A DNA stretch of 64,000 nt from NCBI RefSeq assembly GCF_001704155.1, contig NZ_CP016294.1, positions 3,903,501-3,967,500 of the forward strand, given 5' to 3'. The notes under the pieces were generated by a model that did not search any database, was not told the origin of the DNA, and worked only from the letters and a program-made list of their open reading frames with translations. Positions 1 to 8,846 of the stretch are shown in pieces. The first letter of the stretch is position 1, and each line of letters opens with the position of its first letter. This DNA comes from Stenotrophomonas rhizophila. GTDB lineage: Bacteria; Pseudomonadota; Gammaproteobacteria; Xanthomonadales; Xanthomonadaceae. Position numbers and translations under genes: made by a program.

Positions 1-33
1 TTACGGATGGGTAACCCTGCGGCGCCAACGACG

Positions 34-72
34 GACAGCGATTCTGTACATTCTGTTGAAAGAATCGCTGTC
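34..72. promoter_or_regulatory. 12-bp perfect inverted repeat upstream of XRE gene
   Basis: GACAGCGATTCT (34-45) is repeated in exact inverted form at 61-72 with a 15-nt spacer, ending about 50 nt before the regulator start. It could be the autoregulatory operator of the XRE protein or a hairpin ending an upstream transcript. No T-run follows, so an operator is preferred. A weak TTGAAA at 56-61 overlaps the right half of the palindrome. Confidence 0.4.
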
Positions 73-123
73 TCGTTAGTATCGATAACCATCCACCACT
101 CAAGGAACGGGAAGGGGATTGCC

Positions 124-483
124 ATGCTCACGATGTCAGACCGGATCCGTGGGGCGCGGACCAGTGCAGGGCTGTCGCAATCGCAACTCGCGAATGAGAC
201 TGGCGTGAAAAGAAGTGCGGTAGCGCAATGGGAAAGAAAGGAGGGCACGCATCCGAGCGTGGAGCACCTGGCCCGCATTGCAGTGGTGACGCAGGTGCGT
301 TTCGAGTGGCTGGCCACCGGGCGGGGCTGCGGCAAGGCCGATGGCGGCGAGTTGAGCGCGGCGGCGCCCACCGCCGATTACGCGCGCAACGACCTGGAGG
401 GCAACATCCTGTCGCTGTTCCGGCGCCTGCCGCCGCGCAAGCGGCAGGTGGCGCAATCCATCATCGAAATGCTGGGTGTGTAG
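124..483 (+). CDS. XRE-family helix-turn-helix regulator
   Basis: A 119-aa protein with a Cro/CI-type helix-turn-helix at about residues 5-60: 'LSQSQLANETGVKRSAVAQW' is the typical helix 2-3 segment. A short C-terminal tail contains a basic amphipathic stretch (RRLPPRKRQ) that could mediate dimerisation. The start at 124 is preferred over an in-frame ATG at 7 because AAGGGG precedes it and the XRE fold begins directly after it. A strong inverted repeat upstream suggests autoregulation. The TAG stop lies inside the first GTAG of a downstream repeat. The size resembles phage-type or stress regulators, but no phage genes are nearby, so the target genes are unknown. Confidence 0.8.
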   Translation: MLTMSDRIRGARTSAGLSQSQLANETGVKRSAVAQWERKEGTHPSVEHLARIAVVTQVRFEWLATGRGCGKADGGELSAAAPTADYARNDLEGNILSLFRRLPPRKRQVAQSIIEMLGV

Positions 484-517
484 GTAACGACGGTAGGTAA
501 CGACTGTTGGTCGTTAC
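480..517 (+). repeat. SMAG-like GTAG palindrome with tandem partial copy
   Basis: GTAG (493-496) is followed by the stem GTAACGAC / GTCGTTAC (497-504, 510-517). The same GTAGGTAACGAC head is present just before it at 480-491, giving a tandem partial duplication. The first GTAG supplies the TAG stop of the XRE gene. GTAG-headed palindromes of this kind are the SMAG repeats known from Stenotrophomonas maltophilia. The element lies between convergent genes and may shield their 3' ends. Confidence 0.7.
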
Positions 518-1218
518 ACCGACATCGGCGGCAACGACCAGTCGATGCCGCCCAGGCCGCGTCGCTCCAGGTACTGGTTGGCCGACGAGAAGTGTCGGCA
601 TCCCAGGAAACCGCGATGCGCCGACAACGGCGACGGATGCGGTGCCTTGAGCACGCGGTGGCGGCCGGTATCGATCACCTTGCCCTTCTGCTGGGCGTAG
701 CTGCCCCACAGCAGGAACACCAGGCCCTCGCGCTCGCGGTTGAGGGTGTCCACGACGTGGTCGGTGAAGCCTTCCCAGCCGCGTTTCTGGTGGGAGCCGG
801 CCTGCCCCTCTTCGACGGTCAGCACCGCGTTGAGCAGCAGCACGCCACGGCGGGCCCACGGCAGCAGGCAGCCATGGTCCGGGCGTGGCAGGCCGAGGTC
901 GGCTTCCAGTTCCTTGTACATGTTCAACAGCGACGGCGGCACCGGCACGCCGGGCATCACCGAGAAGCTCAGGCCGTGGGCCTGGCCCGCACCGTGGTAC
1001 GGATCCTGGCCCAGGATGACTACCTTGACCTGGTCGAACGGGGTGGCGTCGAACGCGGCAAAGATCTGTGGGCCTGGCGGGAACACGTGCGCGCCGGCCG
1101 CCTTGCGCTGGCGCAGGAAGGCCGCCAGGTCGCGCATCTCGGGGCGCAGCAGGTAATCGCCAATACGCGCCTTCCAGCTCGGTTCAAGCTGGATGGTCGG
1201 GTGTACGTCGTCGTTCAT
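514..1218 (-). CDS. ung: Uracil-DNA glycosylase (family 1)
   Basis: A 234-aa enzyme that removes uracil from DNA in base-excision repair. The catalytic water-activating motif GQDPYHG is present with Asp72, and the length is normal for Ung. The uracil-binding stretch [11 protein letters not shown]...AHGLSFS and a C-terminal [14 protein letters not shown] (the leucine-loop region) are both readable. Its ATG overlaps the stop of the upstream response regulator by 4 bp (ATGA), so the two are probably translationally coupled at the end of a minus-strand operon. Confidence 0.96.
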   Translation of the reverse strand: MNDDVHPTIQLEPSWKARIGDYLLRPEMRDLAAFLRQRKAAGAHVFPPGPQIFAAFDATPFDQVKVVILGQDPYHGAGQAHGLSFSVMPGVPVPPSLLNMYKELEADLGLPRPDHGCLLPWARRGVLLLNAVLTVEEGQAGSHQKRGWEGFTDHVVDTLNREREGLVFLLWGSYAQQKGKVIDTGRHRVLKAPHPSPLSAHRGFLGCRHFSSANQYLERRGLGGIDWSLPPMSV

Positions 1219-2057
1219 CGCACCAGGGGTTTGTCGTTGAGGCGTGACAGGCGCAGCTGAAACAGCACCTTGGTGACCAGCAGGCGTTCTTCGATCGGCT
1301 TCTGCACCAGGTCATTGGCGCCGGCCTGCAGCAGCCCGGACTGGTTGAGCGGGTTGCCGTCGCCGGTCATCACCAGCACCGGCAGGCGCCGCTTGCCGTA
1401 GCCGAAGTCCACGCGCACGCGCTCGACCACATCCAGCCCACTCAGCTCGCCCTTCAGGGTGACGTCGGTGAGCACCAGGTCGATGCGGTGGCTGCTGCGC
1501 CCCAGCGATTCGGCGGTAAGCAGCGCGAACGCCTCTTCGGCGGTCATCACGTGCAGCACGTTCAGGCTCTGCCGTTCGAGCATGCGCTTGGTCGCTTCGG
1601 CGACCACGCGGCTGTCTTCCACGTACAGGATGGTGGCGCCGGGAATGGTTTCCGGCTGCACATAGCCACGGATGAACGTCGCCAGGGCTTCATGGCCCAG
1701 CGCCTTGTCGAAATAATCGGTGACGTAATCGGTGAAACGGCGCTGCTCAAGGTGCTGCTGGGCATCACCGGAAACCACGATCACCGGCACGTAGGCCTGC
1801 CCGGCGGTTTCGCGTACCAGCCGGGCCAGGTCCAGGCCGTCGCCATCACTGAGCGTCAGCGAGGTGGTGACCAGGTTGACCGGACCGGCCGCCAACGCCA
1901 TGCGCGCGTCTTCAATGCTGGCGCAGCCCACCACCTCGACCGCCGGCAGCTCGCGCTGCAACACGTCGGCGATGAGCTTGCGGACCAGCTTGGAACCATC
2001 GACCACCATGACGCGTGGTGCGTCGTCGACCAGGTGCTTCAGTACTTGCGGACGCAT
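1215..2057 (-). CDS. Response regulator with two receiver domains, no output domain
   Basis: A 280-aa protein of two CheY-like domains. The first (about residues 14-130) starts [12 protein letters not shown]. Where the phospho-acceptor Asp is expected it reads [13 protein letters not shown], so the Asp is replaced and this looks like a pseudo-receiver. The second (about 140-270) has [10 protein letters not shown], the acceptor Asp in LVLTDVTL, and the switch Lys in VQKPI, so it should be phosphorylatable. No DNA-binding or enzymatic output domain follows. It sits 12 bp downstream of ftsX and overlaps ung, a shared transcript whose functional logic is not obvious. A cognate kinase is not adjacent. 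Confidence 0.85.
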   Translation of the reverse strand: MRPQVLKHLVDDAPRVMVVDGSKLVRKLIADVLQRELPAVEVVGCASIEDARMALAAGPVNLVTTSLTLSDGDGLDLARLVRETAGQAYVPVIVVSGDAQQHLEQRRFTDYVTDYFDKALGHEALATFIRGYVQPETIPGATILYVEDSRVVAEATKRMLERQSLNVLHVMTAEEAFALLTAESLGRSSHRIDLVLTDVTLKGELSGLDVVERVRVDFGYGKRRLPVLVMTGDGNPLNQSGLLQAGANDLVQKPIEERLLVTKVLFQLRLSRLNDKPLVR

Positions 2058-2069
2058 GCAGGGCAGGCC

Positions 2070-3020
2070 TCAGGTTTCGGTCGGACGGGTCTGGCGCAGG
2101 AAATGCCCCGTCACCAGCCACGCGCCCAGCCAGCCCAGCACGACAGTGCCGACCAGCACGAGCGAAGAATGCAACAGGTCCAGCCCATGCAGCACGAAGG
2201 GGCTGGCATAGCTCTGCGACAGCGCGGCCAGTGGCGGGCGCAGCGCGAGCCCTGCCCCACCGACCAGCGCCAGGGCCAGCGCACCGGCACCCAGCCCGTA
2301 CCACGCGCCCAGGTAAAGGAACGGGCGGCGGATGAACCCATCGCTGGCGCCCAGCAGCTGCAGCACGCCGATTTCGTCGCGGCGCGCCTGGATATCCAGC
2401 CGCACCGTGTTGCCGACCACCAGCGCCGCGCCCAGGCCCAGCAGCACCGACAGCACCTGCACCAGGCGCGTGCCGAAGCCCAGCCAGGCATCCAGGCGCT
2501 TGCGCCACAGCGCATCGTGCTGGACCAGATCGGCCTGCGGCATGCCTTCCAGCGACTGCGCCAGGCGTGCGTCGTCGGTACCGTTGGCCGGGGTGATGAT
2601 CAGCAGCGAGGGCAACGGGTTGTCGTGCAGCGCATCGATGGCTTCGCCCAGCCCGGCGCTGTCGCGCAGCTCGGCCAGACCTTCGTCCGGCGAGCGCAGG
2701 GTCACCCCGGCCACATCCGCGCGACCGCGCAGCGTGTCGGCGACCTGACGGGCGGCGGCGGCGGCGACGTCGGTCTTCAGGAACAGGTTGATGTCGCGCG
2801 ACTGCTGCACGCTGCCGGCGAAATGCTTGAGGTTGTCCAGCGCGATCGACAGGCCCAGCGGCAGGGCCAGGGCGAGCGCCATCACCATCACGGTCAACAG
2901 CGTGGCCCACGGCTTGCGCCAGGCACGGCCCAGGCTGAACACCACGCTGTGGCCGTGGTGGTGCAACCACACGCCCAGGCGCGACGGCGCCGCGGCTTCC
3001 TTGTTGGTGGCGGTACTCAT
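2070..3020 (-). CDS. ftsX: Cell-division ABC transporter permease FtsX
   Basis: A 316-aa inner-membrane protein that pairs with the FtsE ATPase and couples septal peptidoglycan hydrolysis to Z-ring constriction. A cytoplasmic N-terminus, a first transmembrane helix near residue 35, a large periplasmic loop (about 60-180) and three C-terminal helices match FtsX topology. The start overlaps the ftsE stop by 4 bp, the usual ftsEX arrangement. The downstream response regulator follows after 12 bp and may be cotranscribed. Confidence 0.94.
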   Translation of the reverse strand: MSTATNKEAAAPSRLGVWLHHHGHSVVFSLGRAWRKPWATLLTVMVMALALALPLGLSIALDNLKHFAGSVQQSRDINLFLKTDVAAAAARQVADTLRGRADVAGVTLRSPDEGLAELRDSAGLGEAIDALHDNPLPSLLIITPANGTDDARLAQSLEGMPQADLVQHDALWRKRLDAWLGFGTRLVQVLSVLLGLGAALVVGNTVRLDIQARRDEIGVLQLLGASDGFIRRPFLYLGAWYGLGAGALALALVGGAGLALRPPLAALSQSYASPFVLHGLDLLHSSLVLVGTVVLGWLGAWLVTGHFLRQTRPTET

Positions 3021-3703
3021 TCGGCCAGGTCCTGCGGCGAGATGTCGTCAATGAGCTTGCCGTGGTCCAGGATCAGCACGCGCTTGCGCATGGCGCGCAG
3101 CAGCGCCAGGTCGTGGCTGACCACCAGCACGCTGGTGCCGCGCTCGGGCAGTTCGGCGAACAGCGCCATGATTTCAGCGGCCAGGGTCGGATCGAGGTTG
3201 CCGGTGGGTTCGTCGGCCACCAGCAGCTTGGGCTCGCCGACGATCGCACGGGCGATGCCCACGCGCTGCTGCTCACCCGCCGACAGCTGCGACGGCAGCG
3301 CCTTTTCCCGATGGCCAAGGCCCATGCGCTCGAGCACCGAACGCACGCGCTTGCCGATATCGCCCCGCCGGGTACCGCGCAGGATCAGCGGCAGGGCCAC
3401 GTTTTCGGCAATGCTGCGGTCCATCAGCAGGCGATGGTCCTGGTAGACCGCACCCACCGCGCGACGGTGGTGCGGGATATCGCCGCCGCGCACCTTGAGC
3501 AGGTTGCGCTCGTCGAACACCACCGCGCCACGGCTGGGCCGTTCGTCGAGGTGGATCAACTTGAGCAGGGTGCTCTTGCCGGCGCCGGAGTGCCCGGTCA
3601 CGAACAGCATTTCACCGGGCGCGACATCGAAGCTGACGTCCACCAGAGCCTGGTGGCCGCCCGCATAGTGTTTGCTGACATTGTCAAAACGCAGGACGCT
3701 CAT
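3017..3703 (-). CDS. ftsE: Cell-division ATP-binding protein FtsE
   Basis: A 228-aa ABC ATPase: Walker A GHSGAGKST (residues 37-45), signature LSAGEQQRVGIARA, Walker B LLVADEPTGNLD and H-loop VVSHD. The start MSVLRFDNVSKHY is chosen because FtsE proteins begin with this strand. An upstream in-frame ATG would add 19 residues of unlikely proline/serine-rich sequence. The GGAGG before the chosen ATG is unusually close (one base between), which may lower initiation. First gene of the minus-strand ftsEX-response regulator-ung cluster. Confidence 0.95.
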   Translation of the reverse strand: MSVLRFDNVSKHYAGGHQALVDVSFDVAPGEMLFVTGHSGAGKSTLLKLIHLDERPSRGAVVFDERNLLKVRGGDIPHHRRAVGAVYQDHRLLMDRSIAENVALPLILRGTRRGDIGKRVRSVLERMGLGHREKALPSQLSAGEQQRVGIARAIVGEPKLLVADEPTGNLDPTLAAEIMALFAELPERGTSVLVVSHDLALLRAMRKRVLILDHGKLIDDISPQDLAE

Positions 3704-3749
3704 TCCTCCGATTATGCAGGAGGAGGATGGCGGCGTGGGAACGTCGTGT

Positions 3750-3774
3750 CGCCCGGCCACCGGCCGGGCGCTAC
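3750..3774 (-). repeat. SMAG-like GTAG palindrome
   Basis: Read on the minus strand: GTAG, then a 9-bp perfect stem CGCCCGGCC / GGCCGGGCG with a 3-nt loop. It lies in the gap between ftsE and rhlB, both minus strand, so it falls in the 3' region of rhlB and could serve as an mRNA 3'-end structure. Same family as the other GTAG elements in the window. Confidence 0.7.
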
Positions 3775-3785
3775 CGTTGATCAGA

Positions 3786-5498
3786 TCAACCGCCCGACAG
3801 CATGCGGCGGATCTTGCGGCCGATGCGGGTCAGGAAGCCTGCACCCGGGTCCGCGGCCGGCGCGGTGTTGCGCATCGGCTTGGCGGTGACCTGCACCGGC
3901 GTGACCGACTGCGCGGCACCCTCGGCACCTTCCACCGGACGACCGTGGCGACGACGGCGGCGCTTGCGCGGTGCACGCTCGCCCTCGGCCGCACCTTCCG
4001 GCGCACCTTCCGCGCGCGGCGGACGCGGCGCCTGGGCAGGCTTTGCAGCCTCCACCGGTGCAGCGCCTTCCACGGCCACAGCGGGCTGCTCGCCTTCCAC
4101 GCGCGGCTTGCGCGGGCCACGCGGACGGCGTTCGCCGCTGCGCTCACCACTGCGCTCGCCCCGGCCACCGCCGGAACGGCTGCCGCTGGACGACCGACCG
4201 CCGCCGCGACGCTCTTCCTCGGCGGCGCGGGCTTCGCGCGCTTCGCGGAAGATCTGGCCGACGCTTTCGTTCTCGTCGCCTTCCTCGCCCGGCGCGGCCG
4301 GCGCGCGTTCCGGACGCGGCAGCGCGGTCAGGATTTCGCTGGTGACCGCTTCCACCGGGATCTTCTGCTCGATGTAGGCCTCGATGTCCGGCAGGCCCAT
4401 CGCGTAGCGTTCGCAGGCGAAGCTGATCGCATCGCCTTCCTCGCCCAGGCGGGCGGTACGGCCGATGCGGTGCACGTAGTCTTCGGCGTCGAACGGCAGG
4501 TCGTAGTTGTAAACGTACTTGATGCCGTCGATGTGCAGGCCGCGCGCGGCAACATCGGTGGCCACCAGGATTTCCAGCTGGCCCTTCTGGAAGCGGTTGA
4601 GCAGGCTCTCGCGCTTCTTCTGCGGCACATCGCCGGAGAGCACGCCGACGCGGTAGCCGGCCTTCTCAAGCGAGCGCGCCACGCGCTCCACGAACACCTT
4701 GGTGTTGACGAACACCATGGTGCGCGCGCCTTCGCTGCGCGAGAGCAGGCCCAGCAGCAGCGGGATCTTCTCTTCGTCGGCCGGGAAGTAGATGCGCTGG
4801 CGCACGCGCGCGGCGGTGATCGATTCGCTTTCCACCACCAGCTTCTGCGGCTCGTTCATGTGCTCATAGGCCAGCTCCAGCACGCGGTGGCTGAGCGTGG
4901 CGCTGAACAGCAGGGTCTGCCGGGTGGTGCGCTCGGGCATGCGGCGCAGCAGGAAGCGGATGTCCTTGATGAAGCCCAGGTCGAACATGCGGTCGGCTTC
5001 GTCGAGCACGCAGATTTCGCAGGCGTGCAGCGAGACCACCTTGTGCTGCTTGACGTAATCGATCAGGCGGCCCGGGGTGGCGATGATCACGTCCACGCCC
5101 TGCTGCAGCAGTTCGCGCTGCTTGTCGTAATCCACGCCGCCGTAGACCAGCGCAAAGCGCAGGCCGAGGTCCGAGCCGAACTTCACCGCATCCTTGTGGA
5201 TCTGGATGGCCAGTTCGCGGGTGGGCGCCAGGATCAGCGCGCGCGGGTCTTCCGGCTTGCGGTCGGCCAGCGCCGGGCGGGTCAGCAGCCGGTTCACCAC
5301 GGCCACCAGGAACGCCAGCGTCTTGCCGGTACCGGTCTGGGCCTGGCCGGCGACATCGCCGCCGGGCAGTGCCACGGGCAGGGTCAGCGCCTGGATCGGG
5401 GTGCAGCGGGTAAAACCAGCGCCTTCAAGGCCAGCCTGCAGGGCCGGATGCAGCTCGAAGGAGGAGAAGGTCAAATCGGTCAGCGGTTTGTCGCTCAT
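3786..5498 (-). CDS. rhlB: DEAD-box ATP-dependent RNA helicase RhlB
   Basis: A 570-aa helicase with Q-motif (FTRCTPIQ), motif I AQTGTGKT, motif II DEAD in [11 protein letters not shown], motif III SAT, and C-terminal motifs including HRIGRTAR. After residue about 400 comes a long basic, low-complexity tail (R/G/S/P/A-rich, ending in a KIRRM segment), longer than in E. coli RhlB and likely an RNA- or RNase E-binding extension. The start [11 protein letters not shown] is chosen by similarity to RhlB N-termini. A longer in-frame start is possible but has no family support. It is divergent from trxA-rho, as in E. coli. The family acts in the RNA degradosome. Confidence 0.93.
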   Translation of the reverse strand: MSDKPLTDLTFSSFELHPALQAGLEGAGFTRCTPIQALTLPVALPGGDVAGQAQTGTGKTLAFLVAVVNRLLTRPALADRKPEDPRALILAPTRELAIQIHKDAVKFGSDLGLRFALVYGGVDYDKQRELLQQGVDVIIATPGRLIDYVKQHKVVSLHACEICVLDEADRMFDLGFIKDIRFLLRRMPERTTRQTLLFSATLSHRVLELAYEHMNEPQKLVVESESITAARVRQRIYFPADEEKIPLLLGLLSRSEGARTMVFVNTKVFVERVARSLEKAGYRVGVLSGDVPQKKRESLLNRFQKGQLEILVATDVAARGLHIDGIKYVYNYDLPFDAEDYVHRIGRTARLGEEGDAISFACERYAMGLPDIEAYIEQKIPVEAVTSEILTALPRPERAPAAPGEEGDENESVGQIFREAREARAAEEERRGGGRSSSGSRSGGGRGERSGERSGERRPRGPRKPRVEGEQPAVAVEGAAPVEAAKPAQAPRPPRAEGAPEGAAEGERAPRKRRRRRHGRPVEGAEGAAQSVTPVQVTAKPMRNTAPAADPGAGFLTRIGRKIRRMLSGG

Positions 5499-6038
5499 GA
5501 GTCCGTCTTGGTAAGGCCAGCCGACAGAGATGCGGGTGGCTTGCAATCTTGGGGGGCACCGTCGCCATTGGGCCCTGCGCCTGGGAAGGCGGAGGCCGGA
5601 CCGAACCGGTCCCGGGGCGCCGCACAGTGGGCCAGTTTAACGCAAAGCGGCCGGCAAACCGGGGGAGGCCGTCGCAGCCCCCTCTGCGACGGCCCGGCCA
5701 GCCGTGGAGCCTCGCCCTGCGTGGCTGCATTTCACGGCCCCCACCCCCAGTTGAACGCCGGGATCCAGGGGGCTGGAACCGCCAGAGCCCCACCCGCATA
5801 TCGTTCCCGCCAGCCCCGGCAAAGCGCGATGACGGTCACAGGATGATTCTTTCCAACCGGTGTCTGTCGCCCCGCGACGATAGGGGTACACTGCCGGCCG
5901 TGAGCGTCCAGGCATCCATCGGACGCACCGCTGGCCGCACCCGCGGCCACGAGGCAGCAGACGCGGACCAGGCCCCCAGCCCTGTCCAGGTTCAACCCCT
6001 CCGGCCCTGCCGGGTGCACTCCAAAACGAGAGACCAAG
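5499..6038. other. Divergent intergenic region rhlB / trxA
   Basis: A 540-bp gap without a convincing gene; frames here lack conserved content. It must hold the promoters of rhlB (minus) and trxA-rho (plus). A possible trxA -10 box TACACT sits at 5887-5892, about 145 nt before the trxA start, without a clear -35. This would give a long 5' leader. No recognisable riboswitch or repeat was seen. Confidence 0.5.
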
Positions 6039-6368
6039 ATGAGCGACAAGGTTGTACATGTCGGCGATGCCGACTTCGATAGCGCCGTGCTGAATTCCAA
6101 GGAACCGGTCCTGGTCGATTTCTGGGCCGAATGGTGTGGCCCCTGCAAGATGATCGCCCCGGCCCTCGACGAGCTGGCCGACGCCTACCAGGGCCGCGCC
6201 AAGGTCGTGAAGGTCAACGTGGACAACAACCGCGCACTGGCGGCCAAGTACCATGTGCGCTCGATCCCGTACCTGGTGGTGTTCAAGGGCGGTGAGAAGG
6301 TTGGCGAGCAGATCGGTGCCGTCGGCAAGGCCCAGTTGGCCGGCCTGCTCGACAAGGCCCTGGCCTGA
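6039..6368 (+). CDS. trxA: Thioredoxin 1
   Basis: A 109-aa cytoplasmic disulfide reductase with the active site W-C-G-P-C (Cys33, Cys36), buried Asp27 and the cis-proline in SIPYLVVF. The residue after the cis-Pro is Tyr instead of the usual Thr, a minor deviation. Length and all strands fit a single thioredoxin domain. It lies directly before rho and divergent from rhlB, the conserved gammaproteobacterial order. Reduced by thioredoxin reductase, it serves ribonucleotide reductase, methionine sulfoxide reductases and peroxiredoxins. Confidence 0.97.
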   Translation: MSDKVVHVGDADFDSAVLNSKEPVLVDFWAEWCGPCKMIAPALDELADAYQGRAKVVKVNVDNNRALAAKYHVRSIPYLVVFKGGEKVGEQIGAVGKAQLAGLLDKALA

Positions 6369-6375
6369 GCCACCC

Positions 6376-6398
6376 GGCAGCCGGCCACCCCGGCTGCC
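6376..6398 (+). terminator. GC-rich hairpin after trxA
   Basis: A perfect 9-bp stem GGCAGCCGG / CCGGCTGCC with a 5-nt loop, 8 nt after the trxA stop. No U-run follows, so it is more likely an mRNA-stabilising or attenuating hairpin between trxA and rho than a full terminator. Confidence 0.4.
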
Positions 6399-6590
6399 CC
6401 GCGGGCCCCACGCCCGCATGAATGACCCTGCCCCACCCGGCTTGCGCGCTGCCGCGAGCCGGTGTTAGTGTCGGCATATCCGGCCGCATTCGCGCGCCGC
6501 ATCTTCTGGACGACGTTTCTTTCCAGAATCCCTTCCCAACGTTCGCCGCCCCTGCCGGGCGCTCGCACCTTCCAGCGAGGAATTCAGCAC

Positions 6591-8363
6591 TTGTCCGATA
6601 TCACTACTTCCGAACCCGGGAGCGCCGACGCGCCCGCCGAGAAGCGCGTGCGCAAGCCGCGCGTCGCCAAGGCCGCTGCCAGCAGCGCCGACACCGGGTC
6701 TTCCCCCGAACAGAACGCCCTGCCCCTGGCTGCCGCGCCCTCCGCGCCGGCGCCGGCTGCACCGGCAGCGCCGCAGCAGGCCTCCCAGGCACCGGCCGCT
6801 TCCGGCGGCGATGCCCCGGCCCCGCAGGGCGGTGGCCAGGACGCCGCCGACGGCGGTCAGCGCAACAACAACAACAACCCGCAGGGCGGCCAGAACCCGT
6901 ACCAGCAGGGTCAGAACCAGGGCCAGGGCCAGAACCAAGGTCAGGGCAACCGCCGTGACCGTTTCCGCAATCGCCGTGACCGCGACCGCAATCGCGGCGG
7001 TGGTGGTGGTGGCTTCCGCGACGACGGCATGCCGCAGGACAATGGCGAACAGCAGCCGTTCGTGCGCAGCCAGCAGGCCAACGTGCCCGAGGGCTTCCCG
7101 GTCTATTCGCTGAGCGACCTCAAGCGCATGCCGGCCCAGAAGCTGCTGGAAATCGCCGAGCAGCTGCAGATCTCCGAAGGCGTCGCCCGCGCCCGCAAGC
7201 AGGACGTGATCTTCGCCCTGCTCAAGGTGCTCACCCGCCATGGCGACGGCGTGGCCGCCGACGGCGTGCTGGAAATCCTGCCGGACGGCTTCGGCTTCCT
7301 GCGCGCGGCTGAAGCCAGCTACCTGGCCGGGCCGGACGATACCTACATTTCGCCCAGCCAGATCCGCCGCTTCAACCTGCGCACCGGCGACCACCTGTCC
7401 GGCCGCATCCGCTTCCCGAAGGACGGCGAGCGTTACTTCGCGCTGTCGATCGTGGACACCATCAACGGTGAGCCGCTGGAAGCGTCCAAGAACAAGGTGC
7501 TGTTCGAGAACCTCACCCCGCTGTTCCCGCGCAAGCGCTTCACCCTGGAACGTGGCAACGGTTCGTCCGAAGACATTACCGGCCGCATCATGGATCTGAT
7601 GGCACCGCAGGGTAAGGGTCAGCGTGCGCTGATCGTCTCCCCGCCCAAGGCCGGTAAGACCATGCTGATGCAGCAGGTGGCGACGGCGATCACCACCAAC
7701 CACCCGGACGTGCACATGATCGTGCTGCTCATCGACGAGCGTCCGGAAGAAGTGACCGAAATGCAGCGCACCGTGCGCGGCGAAGTCATCAGCTCCACCT
7801 TCGACGAACCGGCCGCGCGCCACGTGCAGGTTGCCGAAATGGTGATCGAGCGCGCCAAGCGCCTGGTGGAACACAAGAAGGACGTGGTGATCCTGCTCGA
7901 CTCGATCACCCGCCTGGCACGCGCCTACAACAACGTGGTTCCCAGCTCCGGCAAGGTGCTCACCGGTGGTGTGGACGCCAACGCCCTGCACCGCCCGAAG
8001 CGCTTCTTCGGTGCCGCGCGTAACGTTGAAGAAGGCGGCAGCCTGACCATCATCGCCACCGCGCTGGTCGACACCGGCAGCAAGATGGACGAGGTGATCT
8101 ACGAAGAGTTCAAGGGCACCGGCAACAGCGAAGTGCACCTGAACCGTCGTATCGCCGAAAAGCGCGTGTACCCGGCCATCGACATCAACCGTTCGGGCAC
8201 ACGCCGCGAAGACCTGTTGATCGAACCGGAGCTGCTGCAGAAGATCTGGATCCTGCGCAAGCTGCTGCACCCGATGGACGAAATCGCCGCGATGGAGTTC
8301 CTGCTCGACAAGATGAAGAACACCAAGTCCAACGACGAGTTCTTCGGTTCGATGAAGCGCTGA
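6591..8363 (+). CDS. rho: Transcription termination factor Rho with long N-terminal extension
   Basis: A hexameric RNA helicase that ends transcription. From a TTG start (GCGAGG upstream; protein starts [10 protein letters not shown] after Met) it is 590 aa. Residues 1-165 are a low-complexity extension: Ala/Pro-rich, then Gln/Asn/Gly-rich with repeated QGQNQGQ units, then Arg/Asp/Asn-rich and a Gly run. The canonical core follows at about residue 168 ([12 protein letters not shown]) with the RNA-binding CSD (GFGFLR), Walker A PPKAGKT (Lys356), [15 protein letters not shown], and the R-loop region [21 protein letters not shown]. The core is about as long as E. coli Rho, so the extension is extra. 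An upstream in-frame ATG lacks family support. A strong terminator follows. Confidence 0.94.
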   Translation: MSDITTSEPGSADAPAEKRVRKPRVAKAAASSADTGSSPEQNALPLAAAPSAPAPAAPAAPQQASQAPAASGGDAPAPQGGGQDAADGGQRNNNNNPQGGQNPYQQGQNQGQGQNQGQGNRRDRFRNRRDRDRNRGGGGGGFRDDGMPQDNGEQQPFVRSQQANVPEGFPVYSLSDLKRMPAQKLLEIAEQLQISEGVARARKQDVIFALLKVLTRHGDGVAADGVLEILPDGFGFLRAAEASYLAGPDDTYISPSQIRRFNLRTGDHLSGRIRFPKDGERYFALSIVDTINGEPLEASKNKVLFENLTPLFPRKRFTLERGNGSSEDITGRIMDLMAPQGKGQRALIVSPPKAGKTMLMQQVATAITTNHPDVHMIVLLIDERPEEVTEMQRTVRGEVISSTFDEPAARHVQVAEMVIERAKRLVEHKKDVVILLDSITRLARAYNNVVPSSGKVLTGGVDANALHRPKRFFGAARNVEEGGSLTIIATALVDTGSKMDEVIYEEFKGTGNSEVHLNRRIAEKRVYPAIDINRSGTRREDLLIEPELLQKIWILRKLLHPMDEIAAMEFLLDKMKNTKSNDEFFGSMKR

Positions 8364-8384
8364 CCGGCGCCAACATCGAAACAG

Positions 8385-8413
8385 AAAAAGGCCCCGCACT
8401 GCGGGGCCTTTTT
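8385..8413 (+). terminator. Rho-independent terminator after rho
   Basis: A 13-bp perfect stem AAAAAGGCCCCGC / GCGGGGCCTTTTT with a 3-nt loop ACT, 21 nt after the rho stop, ending in five T. The flanking A/T runs let it work in both directions. Confidence 0.93.
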
Positions 8414-8451
8414 CATGGCTGGGGGCCCCAACCGATCAGCGCTGGCTGACG

Positions 8452-8476
8452 GTAGGTGCCGACCGTTGGCCGGCAC
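8452..8476 (+). repeat. SMAG-like GTAG palindrome
   Basis: GTAG followed by GTGCCGACC-GTT-GGCCGGCAC, a 9-bp stem with one mismatch. It lies just beyond the rho terminator and before a small minus-strand gene. Confidence 0.65.
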
Positions 8477-8479
8477 GCC

Positions 8480-8701
8480 TCACGGCCGCATGCGATCCAG
8501 CAATGGTCCGAACTGCAGCGTCCCCAACGAGGCCACCGGTTCCAGCGGCGGCTCCACCACGCCCACTGCATCGACCTCGGCGGCCCCCTCCTGCACCGCC
8601 GTCCCATCCCCGTGTTCGAACCCGATCCCTGCCCGCACCATGGTCGCCACCCCGACCAGGATCAGCAGCGACAGCCCACCCAGAACATGCATCAGCGTCA
8701 C
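8480..8701 (-). CDS. Small single-pass membrane protein, unknown
   Basis: A 73-aa frame starting at GTG with GGGG 8 nt upstream. A hydrophobic N-terminal helix (residues 4-22, GGLSLLILVGVATMV) is followed by an acidic soluble tail. Codons have G/C at most third positions as in neighbouring genes, supporting translation. No family recognised. Overlapping plus-strand frames lack such support. Could be a minor inner-membrane protein or a false call. Confidence 0.5.
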   Translation of the reverse strand: MTLMHVLGGLSLLILVGVATMVRAGIGFEHGDGTAVQEGAAEVDAVGVVEPPLEPVASLGTLQFGPLLDRMRP

Positions 8702-8805
8702 ATCGATTCCCCCGCGCCCGTGTAGCTCACACGCTACCCGTCACCCGGCGGGAATCCCCTGCAACAACTCCCATTTTCGCGGCAAACCCGACACATCCTG
8801 GCGTG

Positions 8806-8828
8806 GTAGCGCCGGCCGTTGGCCGGCC
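8806..8828 (+). repeat. SMAG-like GTAG palindrome
   Basis: GTAG, then GCCGGCC-GTT-GGCCGGC, a perfect 7-bp stem. It is placed just downstream of the stop of the GH3 gene (minus strand), again in a 3'-flank position. Confidence 0.65.
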
Positions 8829-8846
8829 CATGCATCACCTACCGCT

